Below, piece by piece: positions 12,480-20,049 of a stretch of DNA of 64,000 nt. Location: positions 1 to 64,000 of IMG/VR virus record IMGVR_UViG_3300021185_002518; one strand, 5' to 3'. Below the pieces are notes generated by a model. It was given only the letters and a program-made list of their open reading frames with translations. It did no database searches and was not told where the DNA came from. The translations under genes and the position numbers were made by a program. This DNA is from a virus. The stretch's first letter is position 1; the number at the start of each line of letters is the position of its first letter.

Positions 12480-12740
12480 ATGAAAAAAGCACCTGCAAAA
12501 ATGAAAAAGAAATCAATGGCAAAAAAAGCTATTCCAGCTGGGGCAAAAGGAAAAGGCGTAAGTAAACTTCCTAAAGATGTTAAGCAAAAAATGGGATATA
12601 CTAAAAATGCTGACGGATCACCTTTAGCTATGAAAAAAACTGCTATGAAAATGAAAAAAGAATCTATGGCAATGATGAAAAAATCTGTTGCTATGATGAA
12701 AAAAGCATCTGCAATGAAAATGAAGATGAAAAAGAAATAG
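12480..12740 (+). CDS. Lys/Met/Ala-rich low-complexity protein
   Basis: 86 aa, over half Lys, Met and Ala. It starts MKKAPAKMKKKSMAKKAIPA; the C-terminal half repeats AMKMKKE/MAMMKKS units. The composition resembles histone H1-like tails or antimicrobial-type cationic peptides. It starts 1 nt after the phosphatase stop (TAAAATGAA junction). Probably binds DNA or the membrane; unknown. A short connecting region (13-55) is less repetitive. Confidence 0.55.
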   Translation: MKKAPAKMKKKSMAKKAIPAGAKGKGVSKLPKDVKQKMGYTKNADGSPLAMKKTAMKMKKESMAMMKKSVAMMKKASAMKMKMKKK

Positions 12741-12779
12741 GGAAATACCCTATACCAAGTATTAACCAAAATAAAACCA

Positions 12780-13073
12780 ATGACATACTTATATTACAAG
12801 ACTAGTACATATACTAGCAACCAAAAACCGAATGAAAAAGAAATTAAACAGTGGAACCATTTAGCTAACAAAGCTAATTGGAGAATAACTCAACTGCCAA
12901 ATGGATTTTTCCAAACTGAATGTTTAACTCCTGATAGTGAAGATACATGGCAAGACGTCACTAGAAGAGAAACTATAGAAGGAGCTGAAGCTGCAATTGA
13001 CGGAAGTATCGATCACTTTGCTAAAAAGCTAGAAGCAACCAAAGGACCTAAGGTCGTTAAAACATTCAAATAG
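12780..13073 (+). CDS. 97-aa protein, unknown
   Basis: MTYLYYKTSTYTSNQKPNEK, a mixed alpha/beta protein with several Trp (QWNHLANKANWRITQLPNG), ending in a basic tail (TKGPKVVKTFK). It sits directly upstream of groEL and could be co-expressed with the chaperonin. No family recognised. Confidence 0.6.
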   Translation: MTYLYYKTSTYTSNQKPNEKEIKQWNHLANKANWRITQLPNGFFQTECLTPDSEDTWQDVTRRETIEGAEAAIDGSIDHFAKKLEATKGPKVVKTFK

Positions 13074-13099
13074 TATACAATAAAATTAAATTTAATTAA

Positions 13100-14665
13100 A
13101 TGGAATATAACCAACCCAGCGAACTCATCAAAGAGCTAAACTTTGGTGACGAAGCTAAAAGTAAAATAATTGCGGGTGTAGATAAATTAGCGAAAGCTGT
13201 AAAGTCTACTCTAGGAGCATCTGGCAAGTGTGTAATATACGAAGATGCTAGAGGCAACCCGGTCATCACAAAAGACGGTGTAACAGTAGCCGAATCTGTT
13301 GTCTTATATGACCCGGTTGAAAACCTCGGTGCTACTCTAATTAAAGAAGCCGCTAAAAATACAGTGAAGGAAGCAGGTGACGGTACCACAACGGCAACCG
13401 TCCTTGCTGAAGCACTACTAAAAGAAGTTAACAAAGACAAGTACAAAGACTTTTCTACACGTTTTATGAAACAAGGCATAAATTCTGCTTTGGAAAAAGT
13501 AACAAAACACCTAACAAACAAAGCTATAGCTGTAAAAGGTACTATGTTAAAAGACGTTAGTAGTATAAGTTGTAATAATGATGGTGAATTAGGAGCTATT
13601 ATAGCTGAAGCTTACGAAAAAGTAGGTAAAGATGGCGTTGTGTTTATGGAGACATCAGAAACAGATGAAACATATGTTGATATTGTTGATGGTGTGCAGT
13701 TTGATTGTGGTATAACATCACCACACTTCCTTACAGATACTGAAAAACATGAAGCTGTGCTTGAAGATCCACTAGTTTTAATAGTCGGTAGTAAAATACC
13801 TAACATACGTAAGATACAACCTATACTAGAACACGTTATAAAGCACAAAAAAGAGCTACTTATAGTAGCAGAAGTTGATCAACAGCTAAAATCAGCCCTT
13901 ATGATGAACAAAGTAAAGGGTAATATTAAGGTAAACATTATAGATTTACCAGGTTTTGGTCAAAACAAGCAAGACACAGTACAAGATCTAGCATTTTTAA
14001 CTGGAGCAACGGTAATAAACGAAGAATTAGGTGATGATATGGACTTAATCACTGTTGATTGCCTTGGAAAAGCAGAAAAATCTGTTACAAACGCTAAAAA
14101 TACCGTTATAACTACATTAGAATTAGAAATAGATCTTGAAGAACGTATAAAAACTGTAAAAAAAGCCATAAAAAACGAAAAAAATCCGTTTTTGCAAAAA
14201 AAGCTTAAAGACAGGCTTGCAATGCTAACAGGAAAAGTTGGTATGGTGCGAGTTGGCGCTGTATCTAAGGTAGAATTAAAAGAAAAGAAAGATAGAGTAG
14301 AAGATGCAATATATGCTACTAAAGCTGCTTTGAAAGAAGGTATAGTTCCAGGTGGTGGTGTAGCACTATTAAATGCTGCTCAAGAAATAATACCTGAAGG
14401 TTGGGGTGAAGAAGCTCTGCTAAGAGCTATAAGAGCACCTTTTTATACTATATTAGATAATGCAGGTATAGACAATGTAGATGAACCGTCATCAGGTGAA
14501 GGAATAGATGTAACAAACGGAAATGTACATGCTATGGTTAAACATGGTATTATAGATCCAGTGCTTGTTACTAAGTCAGCACTTAAAAATGCGGTAAGTG
14601 TTGTAACTACTATTATATCTGCAGATTGTATAATTTCAAATATGAGAGGAAATGAAAGCAGTTAA
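13100..14665 (+). CDS. groEL: Phage chaperonin GroEL (Hsp60)
   Basis: 521 aa, near full length. ATPase elements are intact: TKDGVTVAE with D59 (E. coli D52), GDGTTTATV at 93-101 (D94, E. coli D87), the PGGG loop, and D402 in VEDAIYATKA (E. coli D398). The apical domain reads SPHFLTDTEK. The C-terminus lacks the GGM-repeat tail of bacterial GroEL and ends MRGNESS, so the cavity floor may differ. It overlaps groES by 14 nt, in the order EL-ES rather than the usual bacterial ES-EL. It probably folds capsid or very large tail proteins. Confidence 0.95.
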   Translation: MEYNQPSELIKELNFGDEAKSKIIAGVDKLAKAVKSTLGASGKCVIYEDARGNPVITKDGVTVAESVVLYDPVENLGATLIKEAAKNTVKEAGDGTTTATVLAEALLKEVNKDKYKDFSTRFMKQGINSALEKVTKHLTNKAIAVKGTMLKDVSSISCNNDGELGAIIAEAYEKVGKDGVVFMETSETDETYVDIVDGVQFDCGITSPHFLTDTEKHEAVLEDPLVLIVGSKIPNIRKIQPILEHVIKHKKELLIVAEVDQQLKSALMMNKVKGNIKVNIIDLPGFGQNKQDTVQDLAFLTGATVINEELGDDMDLITVDCLGKAEKSVTNAKNTVITTLELEIDLEERIKTVKKAIKNEKNPFLQKKLKDRLAMLTGKVGMVRVGAVSKVELKEKKDRVEDAIYATKAALKEGIVPGGGVALLNAAQEIIPEGWGEEALLRAIRAPFYTILDNAGIDNVDEPSSGEGIDVTNGNVHAMVKHGIIDPVLVTKSALKNAVSVVTTIISADCIISNMRGNESS

Positions 14666-14912
14666 CCATTATATAATCGTAGAAAAAATAAAACAAGGGC
14701 CAAAGAAAGTTGGTGGGCTTATACTTACAGAAGATATAGACGAGGACAATAGGTATATAAAGGCTAATGTAATATCTGTTGGTAACCTTGTAGAAGGAAT
14801 TAAAGACAATGATATTGTCTATTATGACAAACATGCTGGACATGGAGTTCAGTATAAAGAAACATTATATCACGTTATCAGATCTGGTGACGTGGTACTA
14901 ATTGATACCTAA
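14652..14912 (+). CDS. groES: Phage co-chaperonin GroES
   Basis: 86 aa, shorter than typical GroES. Core strands align: YIIVEKI, a shortened mobile loop KKVGGLILTE keeping the G-G-hydrophobic-L contact tripeptide, KANVISVGN, DNDIVYYDKHAGHGVQYKE, and the final YHVIRSGDVVLID. It would cap the phage or host GroEL ring. Translation is coupled to groEL by a 14-nt overlap. The missing residues are mainly in the loop after the mobile segment. Confidence 0.9.
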   Translation: MKAVNHYIIVEKIKQGPKKVGGLILTEDIDEDNRYIKANVISVGNLVEGIKDNDIVYYDKHAGHGVQYKETLYHVIRSGDVVLIDT

Positions 14913-14976
14913 ACCATAAACCAAAACCTTAAACTTAAAACTTAAAACAAATTATTAATTAAAAAAAAAGAAAAAA

Positions 14977-15387
14977 ATGAAAAATTTTTTGTATTTTAGA
15001 ACAGACGCTGCTGTTGCTGATGATGATGGCTCAGGAAATTCAGTTTTATTTCCAGCTACTTCTTTTAGAGGCGCAGAAATGTCAGCTGACACTACTATAG
15101 TGTTAAGCTTTGATCCTTCAAAAAGACCAGGTGATACTGGTGTTGCTGGAGCTGCGGATAGCGCTGCTAATTTACCTTTAGTAGATACTGTAGTTCTTAA
15201 TATTACAGCTAACAAAGGTAAAGAAGTTTTAGAAGCTATTGTTGGTGCTATGAATGCTGGATTAAACTCTGGTTTTGTTGTAGTTGCTGATGATGCTGCT
15301 GACGCTGCTGGAGGTACTCAGTATATATCTTCTGATATTACATCTTGTGGTGCAATTACAATCAACGCTGCTTTAACTAACTCTTAA
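14977..15387 (+). CDS. Small Ala/Asp-rich structural-type protein
   Basis: 136 aa: MKNFLYFRTDAAVADDDGSG, then alternating beta strands and Ala/Gly/Asp-rich loops, with codon use like the capsid gene. Probably a virion decoration or minor structural protein. It is preceded by a 64-nt gene-free A-rich leader containing repeated aaacttaa units, which may hold a promoter. Family not recognised. Confidence 0.55.
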   Translation: MKNFLYFRTDAAVADDDGSGNSVLFPATSFRGAEMSADTTIVLSFDPSKRPGDTGVAGAADSAANLPLVDTVVLNITANKGKEVLEAIVGAMNAGLNSGFVVVADDAADAAGGTQYISSDITSCGAITINAALTNS

Positions 15388-15393
15388 TAGTAG

Positions 15394-15834
15394 TTGAGAT
15401 TAACCGCGCAAGATTTGCGTGAAATGAATATCCTTAAGTATTACAGGCTCACAAGAAAGTGGGCTTGTAAGACTTACGGGATTTTAGACGCAGACTTAGA
15501 ATTATTATTTTATTTAGATTGTGAAAAAAGATTCACACGAAAAGATTTCATGGACGGAGCATACACATTTTCTTGGGACAAAGCAAGGTGGGACAGGCTT
15601 AGGCAAGATGGCTGGGTAGATGTATGGAGACATAGAAATCGTACCACTATAAAGTATAGTGTGTATCAAACATCATATAGATGTAAACAATTAATAAATA
15701 GAATATATCGTATATTATTAGGTGAAGAAGACATGCCTACATCTGATCGTAGTGTATTCTATAATAACAAATCATATACAGACAAGGTTTATAATAAAGC
15801 TATAGATGATATGATTAAAGATAAAAATAGATAA
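15394..15834 (+). CDS. Winged-helix-like protein, conserved in flavophages
   Basis: 146 aa, probably starting at TTG 15394 because the conserved-looking N-terminus (MRLTAQDLREMNILKYYRLT) begins there; the next ATG would remove it. Middle WDKARWDRLRQDGWVDVWRH...TTIKYSVYQTS reads as a MarR-like winged helix with a basic wing, and the C-terminal half is a basic helix (CKQLINRIYRILLGEE). It probably binds DNA and may regulate late genes or packaging. Confidence 0.6.
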   Translation: MRLTAQDLREMNILKYYRLTRKWACKTYGILDADLELLFYLDCEKRFTRKDFMDGAYTFSWDKARWDRLRQDGWVDVWRHRNRTTIKYSVYQTSYRCKQLINRIYRILLGEEDMPTSDRSVFYNNKSYTDKVYNKAIDDMIKDKNR

Positions 15835-16196
15835 TGCCTTATATTCAAAAAAACAATCCTTATCCAGTTACAAGTTGTGGTAGACGTAGAACGTTTATGC
15901 AAGGTGGTGATCCTGGAGATGATAGAACTAAAGAAAGTCCTTTTGGTAAAAGAATAAGAAAAACAACAAAAGGTAAGGGGCGTAATTTTAGAAGTACATC
16001 AGAAGGTGCTGGTATGACAGCAAAGGGTGTCAAGGCATACAAAAGAGCAAACCCAGGTAGTAAGTTAAAAACTGCAGTTACTGGTAAAGTAAAAGCTGGT
16101 AGTAAAGCCGCTGGGCGTAGAAAATCATTTTGTGCAAGATCAAAAGGTTGGACAGGTGAAAGGGGTAAAGCCGCTAGACGTAGATGGAGATGTTAA
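15834..16196 (+). CDS. Very basic 120-aa protein, RRKSFCAR/RRRWRC type
   Basis: Rich in Lys, Arg and Gly. It has SPFGKRIRK near residue 37, the block GAGMTAKGVKAYKRANPGSK (59-78), then RRKSFCARSKGW and the C-terminal RRRWRC. The KSFCAR plus terminal W-x-C pattern matches a marine-phage family that I associate with DUF6321-like proteins. Likely DNA-binding and perhaps packaged in the virion. It starts on a TAATG overlap. Confidence 0.6.
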   Translation: MPYIQKNNPYPVTSCGRRRTFMQGGDPGDDRTKESPFGKRIRKTTKGKGRNFRSTSEGAGMTAKGVKAYKRANPGSKLKTAVTGKVKAGSKAAGRRKSFCARSKGWTGERGKAARRRWRC

Positions 16197-16213
16197 ATAA
16201 CAAAACTAATAAT

Positions 16214-16366
16214 ATGAAAAAAGAATATACACCGTTTAAAATGAAAAACGCTAACTCACCTGCAAAATGCTGGAAGACACACAAAAAAGTAGGTATGAAA
16301 AAATCGCCATCAGGAAGAACTAAAAATGGCAAGGTGGTTATGGTTAATGATTGTGTTAAAAAATAA
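16214..16366 (+). CDS. 50-aa basic protein with PFKMK motif
   Basis: ATG 16214 is preferred over 16184, which overlaps the preceding gene. MKKEYTPFKMKNANSPAKCW has both shared motifs (PFKMK, SPAK), followed by KKSPSGR and a final VNDCVKK. Two or three cysteines may bind metal. The stop overlaps the next ATG (TAATG). Function unknown. Confidence 0.55.
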   Translation: MKKEYTPFKMKNANSPAKCWKTHKKVGMKKSPSGRTKNGKVVMVNDCVKK

Positions 16367-16785
16367 TGGGATTTAAACTAGGATCAGAAAAAGGCAATAA
16401 TGCTGTTGGTGGTGAAATACGTAGAAAAATGCGTTTTGGTAAAGAAGCTGGTGGTGATGCATCTGTGCCAGGCACGCCTGTTATAAGAAAAAATTTAGAA
16501 CCTGGTATTATGGGCGAGGCTAATATGGACGGCAGTATATTTATAAGTAATAAAATACAACCAGGTAGCTTTGAAGAAAGACAGGTTTTAAATCATGAGA
16601 TGGTACATGCTACACAAATGCGTACAGGTAAATTAGAGTATGGTGATAACTTTGTTAAGTATGATGGTGTTACATACCCAAGAGAGACTAGAAATGGTAG
16701 AGATATGATTAAAATAGATGGTAAATGGACTGAGGCTGGTGGAAACTTTCCTTGGGAAAAAGATGCTAATTATGGAAATATTTAA
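16366..16785 (+). CDS. Small HExxH metallopeptidase-like protein (DUF4157-like)
   Basis: 139 aa. The zincin motif is NHEMVHATQM with H77, E78, H81, and Q84 in the HExxHxxQ arrangement seen in DUF4157-like proteins. A third ligand is not obvious; candidates lie in the downstream GKLEYGD (89-95). A Gly-rich N-terminus precedes it. It could be a virion peptidase or a phage-toxin-like domain. It lies between SPxK proteins and holins, so a late role in processing or cell-wall entry is possible but not shown. Confidence 0.6.
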   Translation: MGFKLGSEKGNNAVGGEIRRKMRFGKEAGGDASVPGTPVIRKNLEPGIMGEANMDGSIFISNKIQPGSFEERQVLNHEMVHATQMRTGKLEYGDNFVKYDGVTYPRETRNGRDMIKIDGKWTEAGGNFPWEKDANYGNI

Positions 16786-16984
16786 AGACAACAACGATTG
16801 GAATGAGAAATCTGTAGTGGGTTTTATTGCATTTGCAATAATGTGTGTGATTATGATAGTAGATCTTATAACCGGTTGGTTAGGTAGAGATCTAATGATT
16901 AATGAATTTGTATACGATTCGTTTGTACTTGTGGTGTTAGGTTGCTTCGGTATAAGTGGCGTGGAAAAATTCGCAAAAAAATAA
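16772..16984 (+). CDS. 70-aa two-helix membrane protein, holin-like
   Basis: ATG 16772 (MEIFKDNNDWNEKSVVG) is preferred over upstream starts inside the previous gene; overlap is then 14 nt. Two hydrophobic helices are visible (GFIAFAIMCVIMIVDLITGW and SFVLVVLGCFGISGV) with a short charged C-terminus (EKFAKK). Size and layout fit a class II holin or a holin partner; the next-but-one gene is a better holin match. Confidence 0.6.
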   Translation: MEIFKDNNDWNEKSVVGFIAFAIMCVIMIVDLITGWLGRDLMINEFVYDSFVLVVLGCFGISGVEKFAKK

Positions 16985-16989
16985 AAGAT

Positions 16990-17169
16990 ATGTCATTTAA
17001 AATGAAAAATAAAAAAGATTTTGACTTTGGTAACAAAGGTAATTTTAAATTTAACAAGAAAAACGATTACTCAGCGGACCCTGCAAGAGATTATTCACCT
17101 GAAAACATAAGCACTAGAAAAACTGAAGGCACACTAAAAGAGCAAAAGAAATTAAGAGATGCTAGGTAA
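16990..17169 (+). CDS. 59-aa protein with FKMK and FNKKNDYS motifs
   Basis: ATG 16990 (MSFKMKNKKDFDFGNKG) is the sensible start. It carries FKMK and then FKFNKKNDYS (19-28), which closely matches FNFNKKTDYS near residue 85 of the 2961-aa virion protein. The rest is charged and probably disordered. It overlaps the next gene by 11 nt. Perhaps a virion-targeted or regulatory peptide; unknown. Confidence 0.55.
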   Translation: MSFKMKNKKDFDFGNKGNFKFNKKNDYSADPARDYSPENISTRKTEGTLKEQKKLRDAR

Positions 17170-17545
17170 ACTATTTTCAGGTGGAGCAACAGAACTTATA
17201 AAAGGTGTTGGCGGTGTAATAGACAATCTACATACTTCTGGTGAGGAAAAACTAGAAGCAGAACAAAAAATAAAAGAATTAATAGCTAACTACGAAGTTG
17301 AGATGGAAAAGAATATCACATCTCGCTGGGAAGCGGATATGAAGAGTGATTCGTGGCTAAGCAAAAATGTTCGACCGCTAGTATTAATATTTTTAGTAGT
17401 ATGTACTATGCTAATAATATTTGTTGATGCTGGTAAACTTAACTTTAACGTAAAAGATTCTTACATAGACCTTTTGCAATTAGTATTAATAACTGTGATC
17501 GGTGCTTATTTTGGCGGTAGATCATTAGAAAAAGTAAAAAAATAA
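17159..17545 (+). CDS. Holin, GTA_holin_3TM-like
   Basis: 128 aa. The N-terminal half is an amphipathic helix (EEKLEAEQKIKELIANYE); then WLSKNVRPLVLIFLVVCTML (first membrane helix), and DLLQLVLITVIGAYFGGRSLEK (second). The W-L-x-x-N-x-R-P-L and GAYFGGRSLEK blocks match the GTA/3TM holin family, which makes inner-membrane lesions and times lysis. The endolysin is far away at 57.3 kb, so lysis genes are dispersed. Confidence 0.8.
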   Translation: MLGKLFSGGATELIKGVGGVIDNLHTSGEEKLEAEQKIKELIANYEVEMEKNITSRWEADMKSDSWLSKNVRPLVLIFLVVCTMLIIFVDAGKLNFNVKDSYIDLLQLVLITVIGAYFGGRSLEKVKK

Positions 17546-17548
17546 ATT

Positions 17549-17941
17549 ATGGGATTAAATTCAACAGAAGTAGCATATGGCTTTGGACAACACGGAAGTG
17601 GTCATTCAAAAACTGCAGCTAACACTTTATACGCACCTACTGGAAAGGTAATTGTAGCTATAGCTTGTTTAGATTCAGTTTCATTTTCAGCTTTAGTAGC
17701 TGATACTACGTATGTAAATGTAACAACAAGCGCAGCATTAGAAGATGGTGTTGCTTACTTTGGGTCAGGTACGCAGGTTTTACCTAACGGTGAAGATAAC
17801 GATGGAGACACTGTAACAAGTGAGGCAATAGCAGCAACAGTGGTTTTTCCAAAAGGATCTACTATTTATGGCAGATGGACACGAGTATCATTACAAGCAA
17901 ACGCGACTAGCGGTATTATAGTTTATTACGGTCCAAAATAA
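17549..17941 (+). CDS. 130-aa beta-rich virion-type protein
   Basis: MGLNSTEVAYGFGQHGSGHS, then Ala/Thr/Val-rich strands with GSTIYGRWTRVSLQ near the end. The fold resembles small head- or fibre-associated beta proteins. Its stop overlaps the next ATG (TAATG). It resembles the 55.6-56.9 kb family only in composition. Function unknown. Confidence 0.55.
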   Translation: MGLNSTEVAYGFGQHGSGHSKTAANTLYAPTGKVIVAIACLDSVSFSALVADTTYVNVTTSAALEDGVAYFGSGTQVLPNGEDNDGDTVTSEAIAATVVFPKGSTIYGRWTRVSLQANATSGIIVYYGPK

Positions 17942-18741
17942 TGTTAGGACTAGGTAACAGCATAATATCTGGTAGCTATCCATCTTGGTCACCCGAAGAT
18001 ATAGACAACCTAACGCTTTGGCTTGGTGTTAACACAAATATACTTGCGAATCAAGATGCTAGTAATAACACTATATCTCACTCATCTAATGCAGGTGACA
18101 TGGACGATGACGATCAAATTAACAGATGGGACGCTAATGGTAGTACTACTATAGATGCAATACAAACTACACAAGCTGACAAGCCTAGATGGGAAACAGA
18201 TGCTAATGATCTTGGTGGAGTAAATTTTAAAGCTGGTTTAAAGTTTATGGACTTAGATACACAGATAAATTGTACTGGTGCTTGTAGCTTTGTAATTAGA
18301 TTAAAACCTACAAATTTTAACGCTGTTAGAGCTATTTTAGGATCTACAAATACTGAATTTTTACAGTATCAATCTAGCGCGCAAATTAGAATAAAAGTCG
18401 ATAATAATCAAATTAACTTTACACACGACACTGAAACTATACCAACAAATAAGTACAGCGTACTTACGTTAACTAGAAATTCTAGCAACCAATGGAATGC
18501 ATACATTAAAGTTCTAGGTGCATTATCTACAGAGAAACAATGGGGAGATGCTAATCAATACGAAAATGCTAGTGATACAAGTCAAGCTGGTACTTTTACA
18601 GTGACTAATCTTGGTTGCAAAGCAGATGATAGTGCTAACTTTGATGGCTTTATAAAAGACGTACTTATTTACAACGGAACAGCTTTAAGCTCGGCTGAAA
18701 GAGCTGACATTTTTGATTACATAAAAGATCAAGATTATTAA
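17941..18741 (+). CDS. LamG/concanavalin-like lectin domain protein
   Basis: 266 aa. Residues about 60-260 read as a laminin-G/ConA-like jelly roll: a VNFKAGLKFMDLDTQ opening strand, CSFVIRLKP, TLTRNSSNQWNAYI, and the closing FDGFIKDVLIYNGTALSSAE, the hallmark of the family's last strands. Such domains bind carbohydrate; in a phage this suggests host-surface or capsid-displayed adhesion. No signal peptide, so probably a virion component. Confidence 0.7.
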   Translation: MLGLGNSIISGSYPSWSPEDIDNLTLWLGVNTNILANQDASNNTISHSSNAGDMDDDDQINRWDANGSTTIDAIQTTQADKPRWETDANDLGGVNFKAGLKFMDLDTQINCTGACSFVIRLKPTNFNAVRAILGSTNTEFLQYQSSAQIRIKVDNNQINFTHDTETIPTNKYSVLTLTRNSSNQWNAYIKVLGALSTEKQWGDANQYENASDTSQAGTFTVTNLGCKADDSANFDGFIKDVLIYNGTALSSAERADIFDYIKDQDY

Positions 18742-18767
18742 ATAACAATTAACTTAAATTAAATAAA

Positions 18768-19040
18768 ATGGGAAAAAAGAAAGAAAAGGTTGTAGACCTT
18801 AAACCTACATCAGTTACAGAAGAACAACTAAAAAACATACAAGATATAGTTTCACCTATTAATAATATACAAATGGAAATAGGTAGAATCGAGTCTAGAA
18901 AACATGCGCTATGTCACGATGTCATAGAGTTACAGTCAAGACTTAAGGTTGTTCAAAAAGAACTAGAAGAACAATACGGTACCGTTAATGTTAATATACA
19001 AACTGGAGAGATAAACTACGATGTCGAAGCTAATTCGTAA
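18768..19040 (+). CDS. 90-aa coiled-coil protein, flavophage type
   Basis: A long coiled coil (EEQLKNIQDIVSPINNIQME ... ELQSRLKVVQKELEEQYG) is followed by a short beta end (VNVNIQTGEINY). This layout is common upstream of terminase genes in flavobacterial phages. Overlaps the next gene by 20 nt. Unknown role; possibly assembly. Confidence 0.6.
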   Translation: MGKKKEKVVDLKPTSVTEEQLKNIQDIVSPINNIQMEIGRIESRKHALCHDVIELQSRLKVVQKELEEQYGTVNVNIQTGEINYDVEANS

Positions 19041-19242
19041 AATATCTATAGGTAAAGATTATAAGAATGACGCCATGCACTATGCCGTTGGGCAAGAAGT
19101 GTATGGTGGTCATACTATCTGTGATATTATAGAGGAAGATGAGAAGTTTAGTGTTTATATTAAAAAAGGTAAAGATGTGTTACCATGGAAAGATTTTAAT
19201 AAAAACATGGCTGTATCTGTAGAGTATAACCTAACATACTAA
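19021..19242 (+). CDS. 73-aa protein, unknown
   Basis: MSKLIRKISIGKDYKNDAMH, then a beta pattern ending VSVEYNLTY. The stop overlaps the next ATG (TAATG), linking it to the GroES-like gene. Probably a small beta-barrel; function unknown. Confidence 0.6.
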   Translation: MSKLIRKISIGKDYKNDAMHYAVGQEVYGGHTICDIIEEDEKFSVYIKKGKDVLPWKDFNKNMAVSVEYNLTY

Positions 19243-19832
19243 TGAAAGGTGTTTACAACTTTGTTGTAGCTCCTTTAAAATCTAGATATAATAACACTAA
19301 AAATATTGATGGTAACGAGCTTATAGTTAATACAGGTATTTTTAATCACCATTATGTTAGTAGAGAAGCTATAGTCAAACAAATTCCTACTGTAGGTGTA
19401 ACAGATATAAATATAGGAGACACGGTGATAGTACATCACAATGTGTTTAGAAGATGGCACAATCAGTACGGTGTCGAAAAAAATAGTAGAAGTTATTTTG
19501 ACGATGAAACATATTTAGTTACTAGTGATCAAATATTTCTATATAAAACAAAAGACGTTTGGAAGCCACAGAAAGGATATTGCTTTGTAATACCTTTAAA
19601 GCAAACAGACAGCTTTAGTGTTGAGTCTGAAAAACCACTACAAGGTATAGTCAAGTATTCAGATGGAACTGTTGAGGTTGGAGATTTAATAGGTTTCAAA
19701 CCAAGCAGCGAATATGAGTTTATCGTTGATGGCGAAAAGCTATATAGGGTATTATCTAATTTTATTACAATCAAATATGAACATCAAGGAAACGAAAAAA
19801 AATATAATCCAAGCTGGGCACAAAGCAGTTGA
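19242..19832 (+). CDS. Tandem GroES-like fold protein (putative)
   Basis: 196 aa that read as two similar halves. Half 1 (5-102): NFVVAPLKS, AIVKQIP, INIGDTVIVHHNVFR, YLVTSDQIFLYK. Half 2 (112-180): YCFVIPLKQ, QGIVKYS, VEVGDLIGFKP, EYEFIVDGEKLYRVLSN, ITIKYE. The order 'hydrophobic-PLK / AIVK / VGD-x-V / K-x-Y-V / ILxxx' is that of GroES strands, and a mobile-loop-like insert is present in half 1. It may cap the phage chaperonin or be a structural protein with the same fold. Based on pattern only. Confidence 0.45.
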   Translation: MKGVYNFVVAPLKSRYNNTKNIDGNELIVNTGIFNHHYVSREAIVKQIPTVGVTDINIGDTVIVHHNVFRRWHNQYGVEKNSRSYFDDETYLVTSDQIFLYKTKDVWKPQKGYCFVIPLKQTDSFSVESEKPLQGIVKYSDGTVEVGDLIGFKPSSEYEFIVDGEKLYRVLSNFITIKYEHQGNEKKYNPSWAQSS

Positions 19833-20049
19833 AGAGTTAATTAAAGTTGCTAAAGAAGCTATTGTAGATTCTGACGATGACATATCAGCTGACAGGTTAA
19901 AAAATGCTGCAGCAACAAAAAAGCTAGCTATATTTGATGCTTTTGAAATACTTAACAGAATACAAGAAGAAGAGAATATACTAGAGGGTAAAGAAACTAA
20001 AACCGAAGTTAAAGTATTTAAAGGTTTTGCAGAGGGTAGATCTAAATAA
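19777..20049 (+). CDS. Candidate small terminase subunit
   Basis: ATG 19777 (MNIKETKKNIIQAGHKAVEE) starts inside the end of the previous gene (56-nt overlap). 90 aa, all helical and acidic, with ADRLKNAAATKKLAIFDAFE in the middle. Its position directly before TerL and its TAATG overlap suggest a small terminase or packaging partner. No HTH is evident, so the assignment rests on position. Confidence 0.45.
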   Translation: MNIKETKKNIIQAGHKAVEELIKVAKEAIVDSDDDISADRLKNAAATKKLAIFDAFEILNRIQEEENILEGKETKTEVKVFKGFAEGRSK

